Source: JBBPZA01 sp038199375
GTDB taxonomy: Bacteria; Actinomycetota; Thermoleophilia; Solirubrobacterales; Solirubrobacteraceae
Length of the DNA stretch: 64,000 nucleotides
Direction: 5' to 3'
NCBI GenBank assembly: GCA_038199375.1
Contig: JBBPZA010000114.1
Span: 19,093-83,092 of the forward strand
Shown: one piece after another, positions 33,796 to 41,751 of the stretch
Layout of the letters: each line of letters starts with the position of its first letter
Position numbering within the stretch: position 1 is the stretch's first letter
Notes under the pieces: model-generated
What the model was told of the DNA's origin: nothing
The model's input: the letters and a program-made list of their open reading frames with translations, nothing else
The model's database searches: none
Translations under genes and position numbers: made by a program

Positions 33796-34568
33796 CCGGC
33801 GCCATCGAAGTCTCCCTGTGGGAGGTTGCGGCGGCGCTCGTGCTCGTGGCAGTCGCCGTGGGCGCCTCGTCGTGGCAGGGGGCCGCCCTGGAAAATGACA
33901 TCGGGGTCGCCGTGATCCGGGCGTTCGTGCAGCTCACCGCCGTGGGGTACGGCATCGACCTGCTCTTCGACCAGGACAGCGTGGCGCTCGTCCTGGGGCT
34001 CGTCGCCGTCATGGTGCTTCTCGGGGCGCTCACCGCTCGCCACCGTGCCCGCGCGGTGCCGGGCGCCTTCTGGCCGATCCTCGGCGCGCTCGCCCTGGCC
34101 GCCGGCGCGACGCTCGGCCTGGTGATCGCGCTCGGCGTCTTCGAGCCCAAGCCCCGCTATCTCGTCCCCGTCGCCGGGATCGTGATCGGCAACGCCATGA
34201 CCGCCGCCGCCGTCGCGCTCAACCGGCTGGGCGACGAGGTGGCGCGCTCGCGACGGGAGATCGAGGCCACCCTTGCGCTGGGCGCGACCGCCGCGCAGGC
34301 GGCCCGACCGCTTCTGCGCCGCAGCCTGCGCTCCGGCCTCATTCCGCTCGTCGACCAGACCAAGACCACGGGGCTCATCACCTTCCCCGGGATCATGGTC
34401 GGAATGCTCCTCGCCGGCGCCGACCCGGTCGACGCGGTGCGCCTCCAGCTGATCATCCTCTACACCCTTCTCGGTGCCGTCTCCCTCTCGGCGCTGATCG
34501 CCATGTCGCTCGCCTACCGCAACTTCTTCACCGCCGCCCACCAGCTGCGGGAGGCGGCAGTCGAGTGA
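33792..34568 (+). CDS. UPF0014 family ABC permease, FetB-like
   Basis: A 258-residue integral membrane protein with about seven hydrophobic segments. The cytoplasmic coupling region reads REIEATLALGATAAQAARPL and RSGLIPLVDQTKTTGLITFP, followed by GIMVGMLLAGADPVDAVRLQ and ILYTLLGAVSLSALIAMSLA, the pattern of the UPF0014/FetB permeases. GTG start overlapping the ATPase stop as GTGA. It probably exports iron or another metal with the preceding gene product. No Fur-like or other operator could be identified by eye upstream of the pair. Confidence 0.88.
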   Translation: MTGAIEVSLWEVAAALVLVAVAVGASSWQGAALENDIGVAVIRAFVQLTAVGYGIDLLFDQDSVALVLGLVAVMVLLGALTARHRARAVPGAFWPILGALALAAGATLGLVIALGVFEPKPRYLVPVAGIVIGNAMTAAAVALNRLGDEVARSRREIEATLALGATAAQAARPLLRRSLRSGLIPLVDQTKTTGLITFPGIMVGMLLAGADPVDAVRLQLIILYTLLGAVSLSALIAMSLAYRNFFTAAHQLREAAVE

Positions 34569-34651
34569 CGCGACCGGGGCTCGCACCGCAACGCCATGTA
34601 CTCGCCGCTTCCGAGCGAGCTGGCCTGAGCCTTTCTATCCTCCGGCGTTCG

Positions 34652-36307
34652 ATGGCTCAGCAGTACGTCTACACGATGCATCGCCTGACCAAGGTCTATC
34701 CGCCCGACCGGAAGGTGCTCGAGGACGTTACGCTCGCCTTCCTGCCCGGAGCGAAGATCGGCGTGCTCGGCTACAACGGCTCCGGGAAGTCCACGCTGCT
34801 GCGGATCATGGCCGGCGAGGACACCGAGGTTCGCGGCGACGCGATACTCGCGCCCGGCGCCGTGGTCGGGCTCCTTGAGCAGGAGCCTGCGCTCGACGAG
34901 GCCAAGGACGTTCGCGGCAACGTCGAGGAGGGCGTCTCGGAGATCCGGGACCTGCTCGACCGCTTCAACGAGCTCTCGATGAACTACTCCGACGAGACCG
35001 CCGACGAGTTCTCACGGCTCCAGGAGCGCATCGACGCGGTCGACGGCTGGAACCTCGAGACCACGCTCGAGATCGCGATGGACGCGCTTCGCCTGCCTCC
35101 GGCCGACGCGCCCGTGGCCGAGCTCTCAGGGGGAGAGCGCCGCCGGGTCGCGCTCTGCCGGCTGCTCCTGCGCCAGCCCGACCTCCTGCTCCTCGACGAG
35201 CCGACCAACCACCTCGACGCGGAGTCCGTCGCATGGCTCGAGCGCCACCTTCACGACTACCCGGGCACCGTCGTGGCCGTGACCCACGACCGCTACTTCC
35301 TCGACAACGTCGCCGGCTGGATCCTCGAGCTCGATCGGGCGCGGGGAATCCCTTTCAAGGGCAACTACTCGAGCTGGCTCGAGCAGAAGCAGGCGCGCCT
35401 CGCCCAGGAGGCCAAGCAGGATTCGGTGCGGCGCAAGACGATCGAGCAGGAGCTCGAATGGGTGCGCCTCAACGCGAGCGCGCGACGCACCAAGCCCAAG
35501 GCGCGCCTGAACAACTACGAGCGCCTGCTGGCCGAGGACCGCAACGTCAGGCTCGACCAGGTCCAGATCCACATTCCGGCCGGCCCCCGGCTCGGCGAGG
35601 TGGTGGTCGAGGCCGACGGCCTGCGCAAGGGCTTCGGCGACCGCCTGCTCATCGAGGACTTGTCCTTCTCGCTGCCCCGCGGCGGGATCGTCGGGGTCAT
35701 CGGGCCCAACGGCGCGGGCAAGACGACGCTCTTCCGGATGATCGTCGGCGAGGAGGAGCCCGACGCCGGGACGCTGCGGATCGGCGAGACGGTCGACCTC
35801 GCCTACGTCGACCAGAGCCGCGACGCGCTGGACGGTGAGAAGACGGTCTGGGAGGAGATCTCGGGCGGCGAGGACCAGATCCTGGTCGGCGAGCGCCGCG
35901 TGGCCTCGCGCGCCTATGTCGGCTCGTTCAACTTCAAGGGCTCAGACCAGCAGACCAAGGTGGCAAAGCTCTCCGGAGGCGAGCGCAACCGCCTGCATCT
36001 CGCAAAGCTCCTTCGCCGCGGCGGCAACCTCCTGCTCCTCGACGAGCCGACCAACGACCTCGACGTCGACACGCTCCGCGCGCTGGAGGAGGCGCTGCTC
36101 TCCTTCGCGGGCTGCGCGGTGATCATCTCCCACGACCGCTGGTTCCTGGACCGCGTAGCGACCCACGTGCTCGCCTTCGAGGGCGACTCGCGGGTCACCT
36201 GGTTCGAGGGAAACTTCGAGGCTTATGAGTCCGCGAGGCGCGAGCGACTCGGCGAGGAGGCCGACCGCCCGCATCGGATCACCTATAAGAAGCTGGTCCG
36301 GGGGTAG
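34652..36307 (+). CDS. ettA: Energy-dependent translational throttle protein EttA (ABC-F)
   Basis: A 551-residue ABC-F protein with two ATPase domains and no membrane segment. The first Walker A is GYNGSGKSTLLR and the second is GPNGAGKTTLFR. Signatures are ELSGGERRRVALCRLLL and KLSGGERNRLHLAKLLR, with DEPTNHLDAESVAWLE and DEPTNDLDVDTLRALE as Walker B. The linker between the domains carries ARRTKPKARLNNYERLL, the basic tRNA-interaction region. EttA binds the ribosomal E site and gates entry into elongation according to the ATP/ADP ratio. Length and the MAQQYVYTMHRLTKVYPPD start match the family; no clear Shine-Dalgarno sequence is visible before the ATG. Confidence 0.94.
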   Translation: MAQQYVYTMHRLTKVYPPDRKVLEDVTLAFLPGAKIGVLGYNGSGKSTLLRIMAGEDTEVRGDAILAPGAVVGLLEQEPALDEAKDVRGNVEEGVSEIRDLLDRFNELSMNYSDETADEFSRLQERIDAVDGWNLETTLEIAMDALRLPPADAPVAELSGGERRRVALCRLLLRQPDLLLLDEPTNHLDAESVAWLERHLHDYPGTVVAVTHDRYFLDNVAGWILELDRARGIPFKGNYSSWLEQKQARLAQEAKQDSVRRKTIEQELEWVRLNASARRTKPKARLNNYERLLAEDRNVRLDQVQIHIPAGPRLGEVVVEADGLRKGFGDRLLIEDLSFSLPRGGIVGVIGPNGAGKTTLFRMIVGEEEPDAGTLRIGETVDLAYVDQSRDALDGEKTVWEEISGGEDQILVGERRVASRAYVGSFNFKGSDQQTKVAKLSGGERNRLHLAKLLRRGGNLLLLDEPTNDLDVDTLRALEEALLSFAGCAVIISHDRWFLDRVATHVLAFEGDSRVTWFEGNFEAYESARRERLGEEADRPHRITYKKLVRG

Positions 36308-36392
36308 GCGGGTCCGGGCCGCAGCGAAGGCGGACGCAGCGCGAACGCGGACGGACCCCGCTAGGACGCGCCGAGGTGGGTAGAACCTTCGG

Positions 36393-37262
36393 ATGGCCGT
36401 TCTCGAGATCACCAACTTCACCGACCCGGCGTGCCCCTTCGCCTTCTCTGCCGAGCCCCACCGGATCCGGCTTCGCTGGCTCTTCGGAGCTCAGATCGCG
36501 TGGCGCAACCGGACGGTGGGGCTCTCCGAGCGCCTCGGGGACTACCTCGAGAAGGGCTTTACCCCCGAGAAGCAGGCCGAGGCGCTCGCTCGCCTCGCCC
36601 GCGAGCACGGGATGCCGATGGACACTCGCGAGCAGCCGCGCATGATGGCCACGGTGATCGCCTGTCGAGCGGTGATCGCGACGCGCCTCTACTGCCCGGG
36701 CCGAGAAGATTCCCTCCTGCGTCGCCTTCGCATCCTGCGCTTCGCCGGCGAGCTGATCGACGAGCCCGCGGTGATCGCTCAGGCTGCGCGCGAGGCCGAC
36801 GTCGACCCCGAGGCCCTTGAGAGCTGGATGGACGAACCGGCCGTCGAGGCGGCGCTGCGCGAGGACATGGCCGACGCGCGGAGCCCCACGCCCGCCGCCA
36901 GAGCGCTCGACCACAAGCTCTCCGGGCCCGAGGAGGAGCGCCGCTACACCTGTCCGTCCCTGCGCTTCGTCCGCCCGGCCGACGGGCGCACCATCGACGT
37001 GCCGGGCTTCCAGCCCTTCGCGGCCTACGAAGTAGTGATCGCGAACCTCTGCCCGAACCTCGAGCGCCGCCCGGCCCCGAGCTCCGCCGAGGAGGTCCTG
37101 GCCTGGGCGGACGAGCCGCTGGCGACCGCGGAGGTCGCCGCGATCATGGAGGTCTCGCGCGACGACGCCCGCAACGAGCTCGCGCGCGTCGCGCAGCTCG
37201 AGCCGGTGGGCACCGACGGCTGGTGGACGCTTCCGGCCGTCCCGGCGCGACTCGCGGCGTAG
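36393..37262 (+). CDS. DsbA-family thioredoxin-like protein with CPFA active-site motif
   Basis: A 289-residue protein. The N-terminus reads MAVLEITNFTDPACPFAFSA, the Trx-fold active-site region of the FrnE/DsbA-like family. The usual CxxC is replaced by CPFA, so only one cysteine remains, as in many members acting as isomerases or transferases rather than dithiol oxidases. The helical insertion (FTPEKQAEALARLAREHGMP, FAGELIDEPAVIAQAAREAD) fits the family. About 75 residues at the C-terminus (VLAWADEPLATAEVAAIMEV) look like a small helical addition resembling a winged helix. There is no signal peptide, so it is cytoplasmic. Substrate unknown. Confidence 0.78.
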   Translation: MAVLEITNFTDPACPFAFSAEPHRIRLRWLFGAQIAWRNRTVGLSERLGDYLEKGFTPEKQAEALARLAREHGMPMDTREQPRMMATVIACRAVIATRLYCPGREDSLLRRLRILRFAGELIDEPAVIAQAAREADVDPEALESWMDEPAVEAALREDMADARSPTPAARALDHKLSGPEEERRYTCPSLRFVRPADGRTIDVPGFQPFAAYEVVIANLCPNLERRPAPSSAEEVLAWADEPLATAEVAAIMEVSRDDARNELARVAQLEPVGTDGWWTLPAVPARLAA

Positions 37263-37307
37263 CTCCGCGAGCCCTTCGGGCCGCCCCGGCAAGCAGAGGC
37301 GTTGGGA

Positions 37308-37994
37308 TCAGTGCAGCAATTCCAGCAGCGCGCTCGCGTCGCCGGCTACGGCGTCGGCCCCGCGAAGCGCCTCGGCCGGAAACGGTCCGGTGGCCACCGC
37401 CACGCAGCGCACGCCGTCGGCGTGCGCGCACGCGACGTCGCGAGGGGTGTCTCCGATGACCACCGTCTGCTCTCGGGGATACGGAGTCCAGCCGTCCCGC
37501 CCGTCGCTCCCGGCCCGGCGCCGGGCGATGCCCGGCAGCTCGCTGCGGTCCTCGTGGTCAGAGCCGAAGCCTCCCTGGCCGCGCTCGAAGAAGCCGCCGA
37601 CCCCGGCCCGGGCGAGCTTGAGGCGGGCAATCGGCTCGTAGTTGCCGGTCACCAGCGCGAGGTGGACGCCGTCGCGGCCGGCCAGCTCGGAGAGTACCTC
37701 GCGCATGCCGGGCGCCACCGCGTGGGCGAGGTCGCCGGGCGCGGCACGCGCGTAGGCGGCGCAGGCCGCCTCGCGGGCGTCGGGCAGTCCCTCGTCGATG
37801 CGCTCGGCCGACAGCCCGCACTGCAGGGCGATGAGCCGCACGAGCTCCGAGTCGGTGCGCCCCGGCGCCTGCACCCGCGCCGCCGCTGGGTCGGCGATGC
37901 CGTAGACCTCCCGCAGCGCCTCGTGCAGCGCGGCGCGGTGCTCCTCGTGGGCCCCCAGCAAGAGGGTTCCGTCGATGTCGAAGAGGAGGAGCAG
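37308..37994 (-). CDS. HAD-superfamily phosphatase
   Basis: A protein of about 228 residues. HAD motif I is LLLLFDIDGTLL with both Asp residues, motif II is in LALVTGNYEP, and motif IV is VVIGDTPRDVACAHADG. The cap region is helical, placing it among class I, phosphoglycolate-phosphatase-like enzymes. The reading frame has no ATG, GTG or TTG before motif I; the most likely start is a CTG at 37994, 2 bp after the stop of the upstream peptidase gene, so translation is probably coupled to it. A frameshift or sequencing error at this junction is the alternative explanation. The family is clear; the substrate is not. Confidence 0.82.
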   Translation of the reverse strand: MLLLFDIDGTLLLGAHEEHRAALHEALREVYGIADPAAARVQAPGRTDSELVRLIALQCGLSAERIDEGLPDAREAACAAYARAAPGDLAHAVAPGMREVLSELAGRDGVHLALVTGNYEPIARLKLARAGVGGFFERGQGGFGSDHEDRSELPGIARRRAGSDGRDGWTPYPREQTVVIGDTPRDVACAHADGVRCVAVATGPFPAEALRGADAVAGDASALLELLH

Positions 37995-37996
37995 CG

Positions 37997-39052
37997 CTAC
38001 CGCTCGAAAGTGGTGTCCGGATCGAGGCGACGGGCGAAGGCCGCGACCAGCCGGGCGCAGGCCTCGACGTCCTCGAGCGCGACCAGCTCCACCGGCGAGT
38101 GCATGTAGCGCAGAGGGATCGAGACGACGCCGGTCGGGACGCCCTGGCGAGAGATGTGGATGGCGTCGGCGTCGGTGCCCGTTACCCGCGCGCTGGCCTC
38201 GATGGTGAAGGAGATCTCCTCCGCCTCGGCCGCCTCGTGCAGAAGCTCGAAGACCCGTGGATTGATCGTGGACCCGCGACCGATCACCGGGCCGCTGCCC
38301 AGCTCGTGCTTGCCGGTCTCCTTCGGGTCTATCCCGGGCGCGTCGGTCGCGTGGGTCACGTCGACGACGATGGCCACCCCCGGCTCGAGCGCGTAGGCGG
38401 AGGTACGCGAGCCGCCGAAGGTGATCTCCTCCTGGACGGCGGCCACGGCAGCGACGTCCCCGGGCGCGCCGCCGGCCTCGGACACCAGCCGCGCGGCGGT
38501 GAGCGCTACGTAGGCGCCGAGCCGGTTGTCCAGCGAGCGGGAAGCCAGACGGCCGTTGGGAAGCTCGACGGCGTCGCCGGCGATCACGGCGACGTCGCCG
38601 ATTCGGACCATCCGGCGCGCCTCGTCGCCGTCCTTGGCTCCGACGTCGATGTGGAGGTCCTTGATCTCTGCCACCTTCTTTCGCTCCTCGTCCTCGAGGA
38701 GGTGGATCGGCTTCTTGCCGATGACCCCCGGGATCGTGCCGTCGCGGGTCGCAAGAGCAACGCGTTGCCCGACGAGGATCTGCGCGTCCCACCCGCCGAC
38801 GCCGGTGAAGCGCAGGAACCCCTCGTCGTCGACATGGGTCACGATCACGCCGATCTCGTCGATGTGGCCGACGACGGCAAGCAGCGGCCCGCCCGCGGTT
38901 CCCACCACACGGGCCACGGAGGAGCCCAGCGTGTCCGAGTTCACCTGCGCAAAGCCACGAGCGGCCTCGCGCCAGATCCCGGCCGGCGCGCCCTCGTAGC
39001 CCGAGGGGCCGGGAGCGGCGAGCAGCTTGGTCAGGAGCTCTGGCGCGGCCAT
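37997..39052 (-). CDS. M42-family metallo-aminopeptidase
   Basis: A 351-residue protein of normal M42 length. Metal-binding and catalytic residues are visible in VVGHIDEIGVIVTHVDDEG (His-x-Asp), SRSLDNRLGAYVAL (bridging Asp), AVQEEITFGGSRTSAY (catalytic Glu pair), VDVTHATDAPG and IPLRYMHSPVE (third His). M42 enzymes are self-compartmentalising aminopeptidases or endoglucanase-like deblocking peptidases with two metal ions. The ATG at 39052 begins MAAPELLTKLLAAPGPSGYE, the usual start. It is followed directly by the HAD phosphatase gene on the same strand. Confidence 0.92.
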   Translation of the reverse strand: MAAPELLTKLLAAPGPSGYEGAPAGIWREAARGFAQVNSDTLGSSVARVVGTAGGPLLAVVGHIDEIGVIVTHVDDEGFLRFTGVGGWDAQILVGQRVALATRDGTIPGVIGKKPIHLLEDEERKKVAEIKDLHIDVGAKDGDEARRMVRIGDVAVIAGDAVELPNGRLASRSLDNRLGAYVALTAARLVSEAGGAPGDVAAVAAVQEEITFGGSRTSAYALEPGVAIVVDVTHATDAPGIDPKETGKHELGSGPVIGRGSTINPRVFELLHEAAEAEEISFTIEASARVTGTDADAIHISRQGVPTGVVSIPLRYMHSPVELVALEDVEACARLVAAFARRLDPDTTFER

Positions 39053-39094
39053 GGTCGCGTGACCATAGTGGTCGTGTCGGTATAACCCGCCTCC

Positions 39095-39596
39095 ATGGCG
39101 AGCCTCACCCTCGGCCAGGTGGTCGCCGGCCACCGCATCGAGAGCGTGGCGGGCCGCGGCGGCATGGGCGTCGTCTACCGGGCGACGCACCTTGCGCTCA
39201 ACCGGGTCGTCGCCCTCAAGCTCATCGCCCCCGAGCTCGCCGAGGATCCAGAGTTTCGCCGGCGCTTCAAGCGCGAGTCCGAGACCGCGGCTTCGCTCGA
39301 TCACCCCACATGATGGTCGGAACGCTCGACTACATTGCCCCGAGCAGCTCCAGGGCGCGACGGTCGACGCGCGGGCGGACGTCTACGCGCTGGGCTGCGT
39401 CCTCTATGAGGCGATCACCGGCCGGGTCCCCTATCCGCGCGACACCGACCCCGCGAAGATGTGGGCTCACATGGGGGAGCCGCCTCCGATCCCGTCGAGG
39501 GCGGCGCCCAACCTCCCCGCGCCCTTCGACGAGGTCGTACCCGCCAAGGAGCGTCGAGAGGTGGGCAGCGACGCCGTCCGGGGGGTAGACCGCTGA
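39095..39596 (+). pseudogene. Ser/Thr protein kinase relic (internal deletion and frameshift)
   Basis: The first segment reads MASLTLGQVVAGHRIESVAG, then RGGMGVVYRATHLALNRVVA with the ATP-binding Gly loop and Lys, and stops after SLDHP. The catalytic loop (HRD) and DFG region are absent. From 39310 the sequence reads MVGTLDYIAP, then in another frame QLQGATVDARADVYALGCVL and FDEVV, and ends in TGA at 39596. Compared with the intact kinase immediately downstream, about 110 residues are missing and there are two frame breaks. It is a decayed duplicate of its neighbour and cannot be an active kinase. Confidence 0.85.
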
Positions 39597-39597
39597 C

Positions 39598-41691
39598 ATG
39601 AACGACCTCATCGTGGGAGACGTCGTGGGCGGCCACGAGCTCGAGGAGCTCATCGGGCGAGGCGGGATGGGGGTCGTCTACCGCGCGCGACACGTCCTGC
39701 TCGACCGCACCGTCGCGCTCAAGCTGCTCGCTCCCGAGTTCGCGCACGACGTGGAGTTCCGCACCCGCTTCGAGCGCGAGTCGCGCGTCGCCGCGGCGCT
39801 CGACCATCCCAACGTGGTTCCCGTCCACGACGCCGGAGAGGACGACGGGCGGCTGTTCATCACGATGCGCTACGTCGACGGGACCGACCTTCGCGAGATG
39901 ATCTCAAGCCGCGGCGGCCTTCCAGCCGAGCTGGCCGCGGAGATCGTGGCTCAGGTGGGCTCGGCGCTCGACGCTGCCCATGCGCACGGTCTCGTCCACC
40001 GCGACGTCAAGCCGGCGAACGTCCTCGTCGCCGATGCCCGCGCGCCGCACGTCTACCTGAGCGACTTCGGCCTGACCAAGCGGTCGGCGTCGAGCAGCGG
40101 CCTGACCGGCTCGGGCCTGATGGTGGGGACCCTCGACTACATGTCACCCGAGCAGTTCGCCGGGGAGGCCGATGCCCGGACCGATGTCTACGCGCTCGGG
40201 TGCGTGCTCTTCGAGGCGCTCACCGGCCGGGTTCCGTTCCCGCGCGAGATGGCCCCCCAGACCATGTGGGCGCACATGAGCGAGCCGCCGCCGGCCGTGG
40301 AAGGCGCGGTGGGGGATGCCTTCGACCCGGTGATCGCGAGGGCACTGGCCAAGAAGCCGGCGGACCGCTTCCCCTCGACCGGCGACCTCGGCCGAGCGGC
40401 GCTCGCGGCCGCCCAGGGCCGCAGCGAGGTGGTCACCGAGCGCAGCGTGGCCGTCGGCGACGCCGCGCCCGGCCCGACCCGCATCGACCTCGCGCTCCCG
40501 GAGCGGCCGGCCTCGGGGCCAACGAGCGTCGAGCCCCCGTCCGGCCCTCGGCCCGACGGGCCGGCGGCGGATGCGATCACGACCCTCGACGCCTCCCCTC
40601 CGTTCGTCGCCGCGCGCCCGGAGGCTGTGCAAGGGGAGTGGTGGCGGCAGCCGCCGCCCCCGGGAGGTCGCCGGGTGCCCGGCTGGGGATGGGCGGTGCT
40701 CGCGGGCGGCGTGGCGGCGGTCATCGCCCTGGTGGTCGCCGTCGCGCTGATCGGTTCTCGCGAGGGCTCCACGCCCGAGCAGCGCGAGGCGGACGGGTCC
40801 TCGGCGCCGCGCGGGGCGCCTCCCCCTACCGGGGCGCCCGTGAGCGGCCCGCGGGTGTGGGTCGCCACCGACAAGACCGGCCTCGCGGCGCTCGACCCGC
40901 GCACCGGTTGCACGACCGGCACCCTTCCGGCCATCGCCCGCAAGATCACTTCGATCGCCGCCGGTGAGGGCGCCGTGTGGATCGCCGACCTCGGCGCGCG
41001 GTCCCTCATCCGCGTGGACGCGCGACGCGGGCGGATCGTCAAGCGCATCGCGCTGTCCGGGGGACCCGAAGCCGTCACGACGAGCCCCGGGGCCATCTGG
41101 GTGACGATCGGCGGCTCTAACACCGTCCGCGTCGATCCGGACACCAATCAGGTGACTCAGGTCAGCGAGGACGCCGGCGGATACTCCGCCGTATATCAGG
41201 GCGGTTATCTGTGGGTGGCCAACTTCCTCGACGATGCCATCAACCGGATCTCCCCATCCGGCAAGGTGCTCCCGCTCAAGCGACGGCTCGGCGGCGAGCC
41301 GCGCGCGGTGGCGGCGGACCCCCGCCGGGTCTTCGTGCTCACCGACGGGGGCAACATGCTGAGGGTCGAGCAGAGCCCGTTCGGCGGCGCGCCTCGTCTG
41401 ACCTCGGTCCGGACCGGCGGCGGCAGCGCAACGGCCGACTTGGCCGTCGGGGAGGGGGGTGTCTGGGTCGCTGACGACTTCAAGCTCAGCCGGTATGACC
41501 CCGTCACGCTGAAGCGCGAGACCCGGCGCAACATCGACGTGTTGGGTGCGGGGACCGACACCGGGGCCGGCGCGGTGTGGGTGCCTTCCTTCGACGAGGC
41601 GCTCATCGTTCGCATAAACCCCCGAACCGGCGCCGTCGACGGCCGCTTCCCGCTTCCCGGGAAGGCGGGACCGGTCGCCGTGAGCTCCTGA
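39598..41691 (+). CDS. Membrane Ser/Thr protein kinase with extracellular beta-propeller-like domain
   Basis: A 697-residue protein. The cytoplasmic kinase domain (about 10-265) has GRGGMGVVYRARH (Gly loop), VALKLLAPE (ATP Lys), HRDVKPANVLV (catalytic Asp near 136), DFGLTKR (near 156) and GTLDYMSPEQ. A Pro/Ala/Ser-rich juxtamembrane region follows, then one membrane helix (about 364-384, VLAGGVAAVIALVVAVALIG). The outer part (about 415-697) has repeated strands such as GEGAVWIADLGARSLIRVD, GAIWVTIGGSNTVRVDPDT and GYLWVANFLDDAINRISPSG, a YVTN-type beta-propeller likely to sense a ligand. It starts 1 bp after the stop of its decayed copy. Confidence 0.9.
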   Translation: MNDLIVGDVVGGHELEELIGRGGMGVVYRARHVLLDRTVALKLLAPEFAHDVEFRTRFERESRVAAALDHPNVVPVHDAGEDDGRLFITMRYVDGTDLREMISSRGGLPAELAAEIVAQVGSALDAAHAHGLVHRDVKPANVLVADARAPHVYLSDFGLTKRSASSSGLTGSGLMVGTLDYMSPEQFAGEADARTDVYALGCVLFEALTGRVPFPREMAPQTMWAHMSEPPPAVEGAVGDAFDPVIARALAKKPADRFPSTGDLGRAALAAAQGRSEVVTERSVAVGDAAPGPTRIDLALPERPASGPTSVEPPSGPRPDGPAADAITTLDASPPFVAARPEAVQGEWWRQPPPPGGRRVPGWGWAVLAGGVAAVIALVVAVALIGSREGSTPEQREADGSSAPRGAPPPTGAPVSGPRVWVATDKTGLAALDPRTGCTTGTLPAIARKITSIAAGEGAVWIADLGARSLIRVDARRGRIVKRIALSGGPEAVTTSPGAIWVTIGGSNTVRVDPDTNQVTQVSEDAGGYSAVYQGGYLWVANFLDDAINRISPSGKVLPLKRRLGGEPRAVAADPRRVFVLTDGGNMLRVEQSPFGGAPRLTSVRTGGGSATADLAVGEGGVWVADDFKLSRYDPVTLKRETRRNIDVLGAGTDTGAGAVWVPSFDEALIVRINPRTGAVDGRFPLPGKAGPVAVSS

Positions 41692-41751
41692 GGCGCCCGC
41701 GCGTGGCAGCCGCCACCGATCCCGAGCGGCTCGGCCGCCACGCCGATCCCC

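Noticed and set aside
41703..41741. Imperfect hairpin between the convergent kinase and aconitase genes
   Set aside because: Arms pair only with a 5-nt bulge and there is no T-run, so it is weaker than chance inverted repeats expected in this GC-rich DNA.
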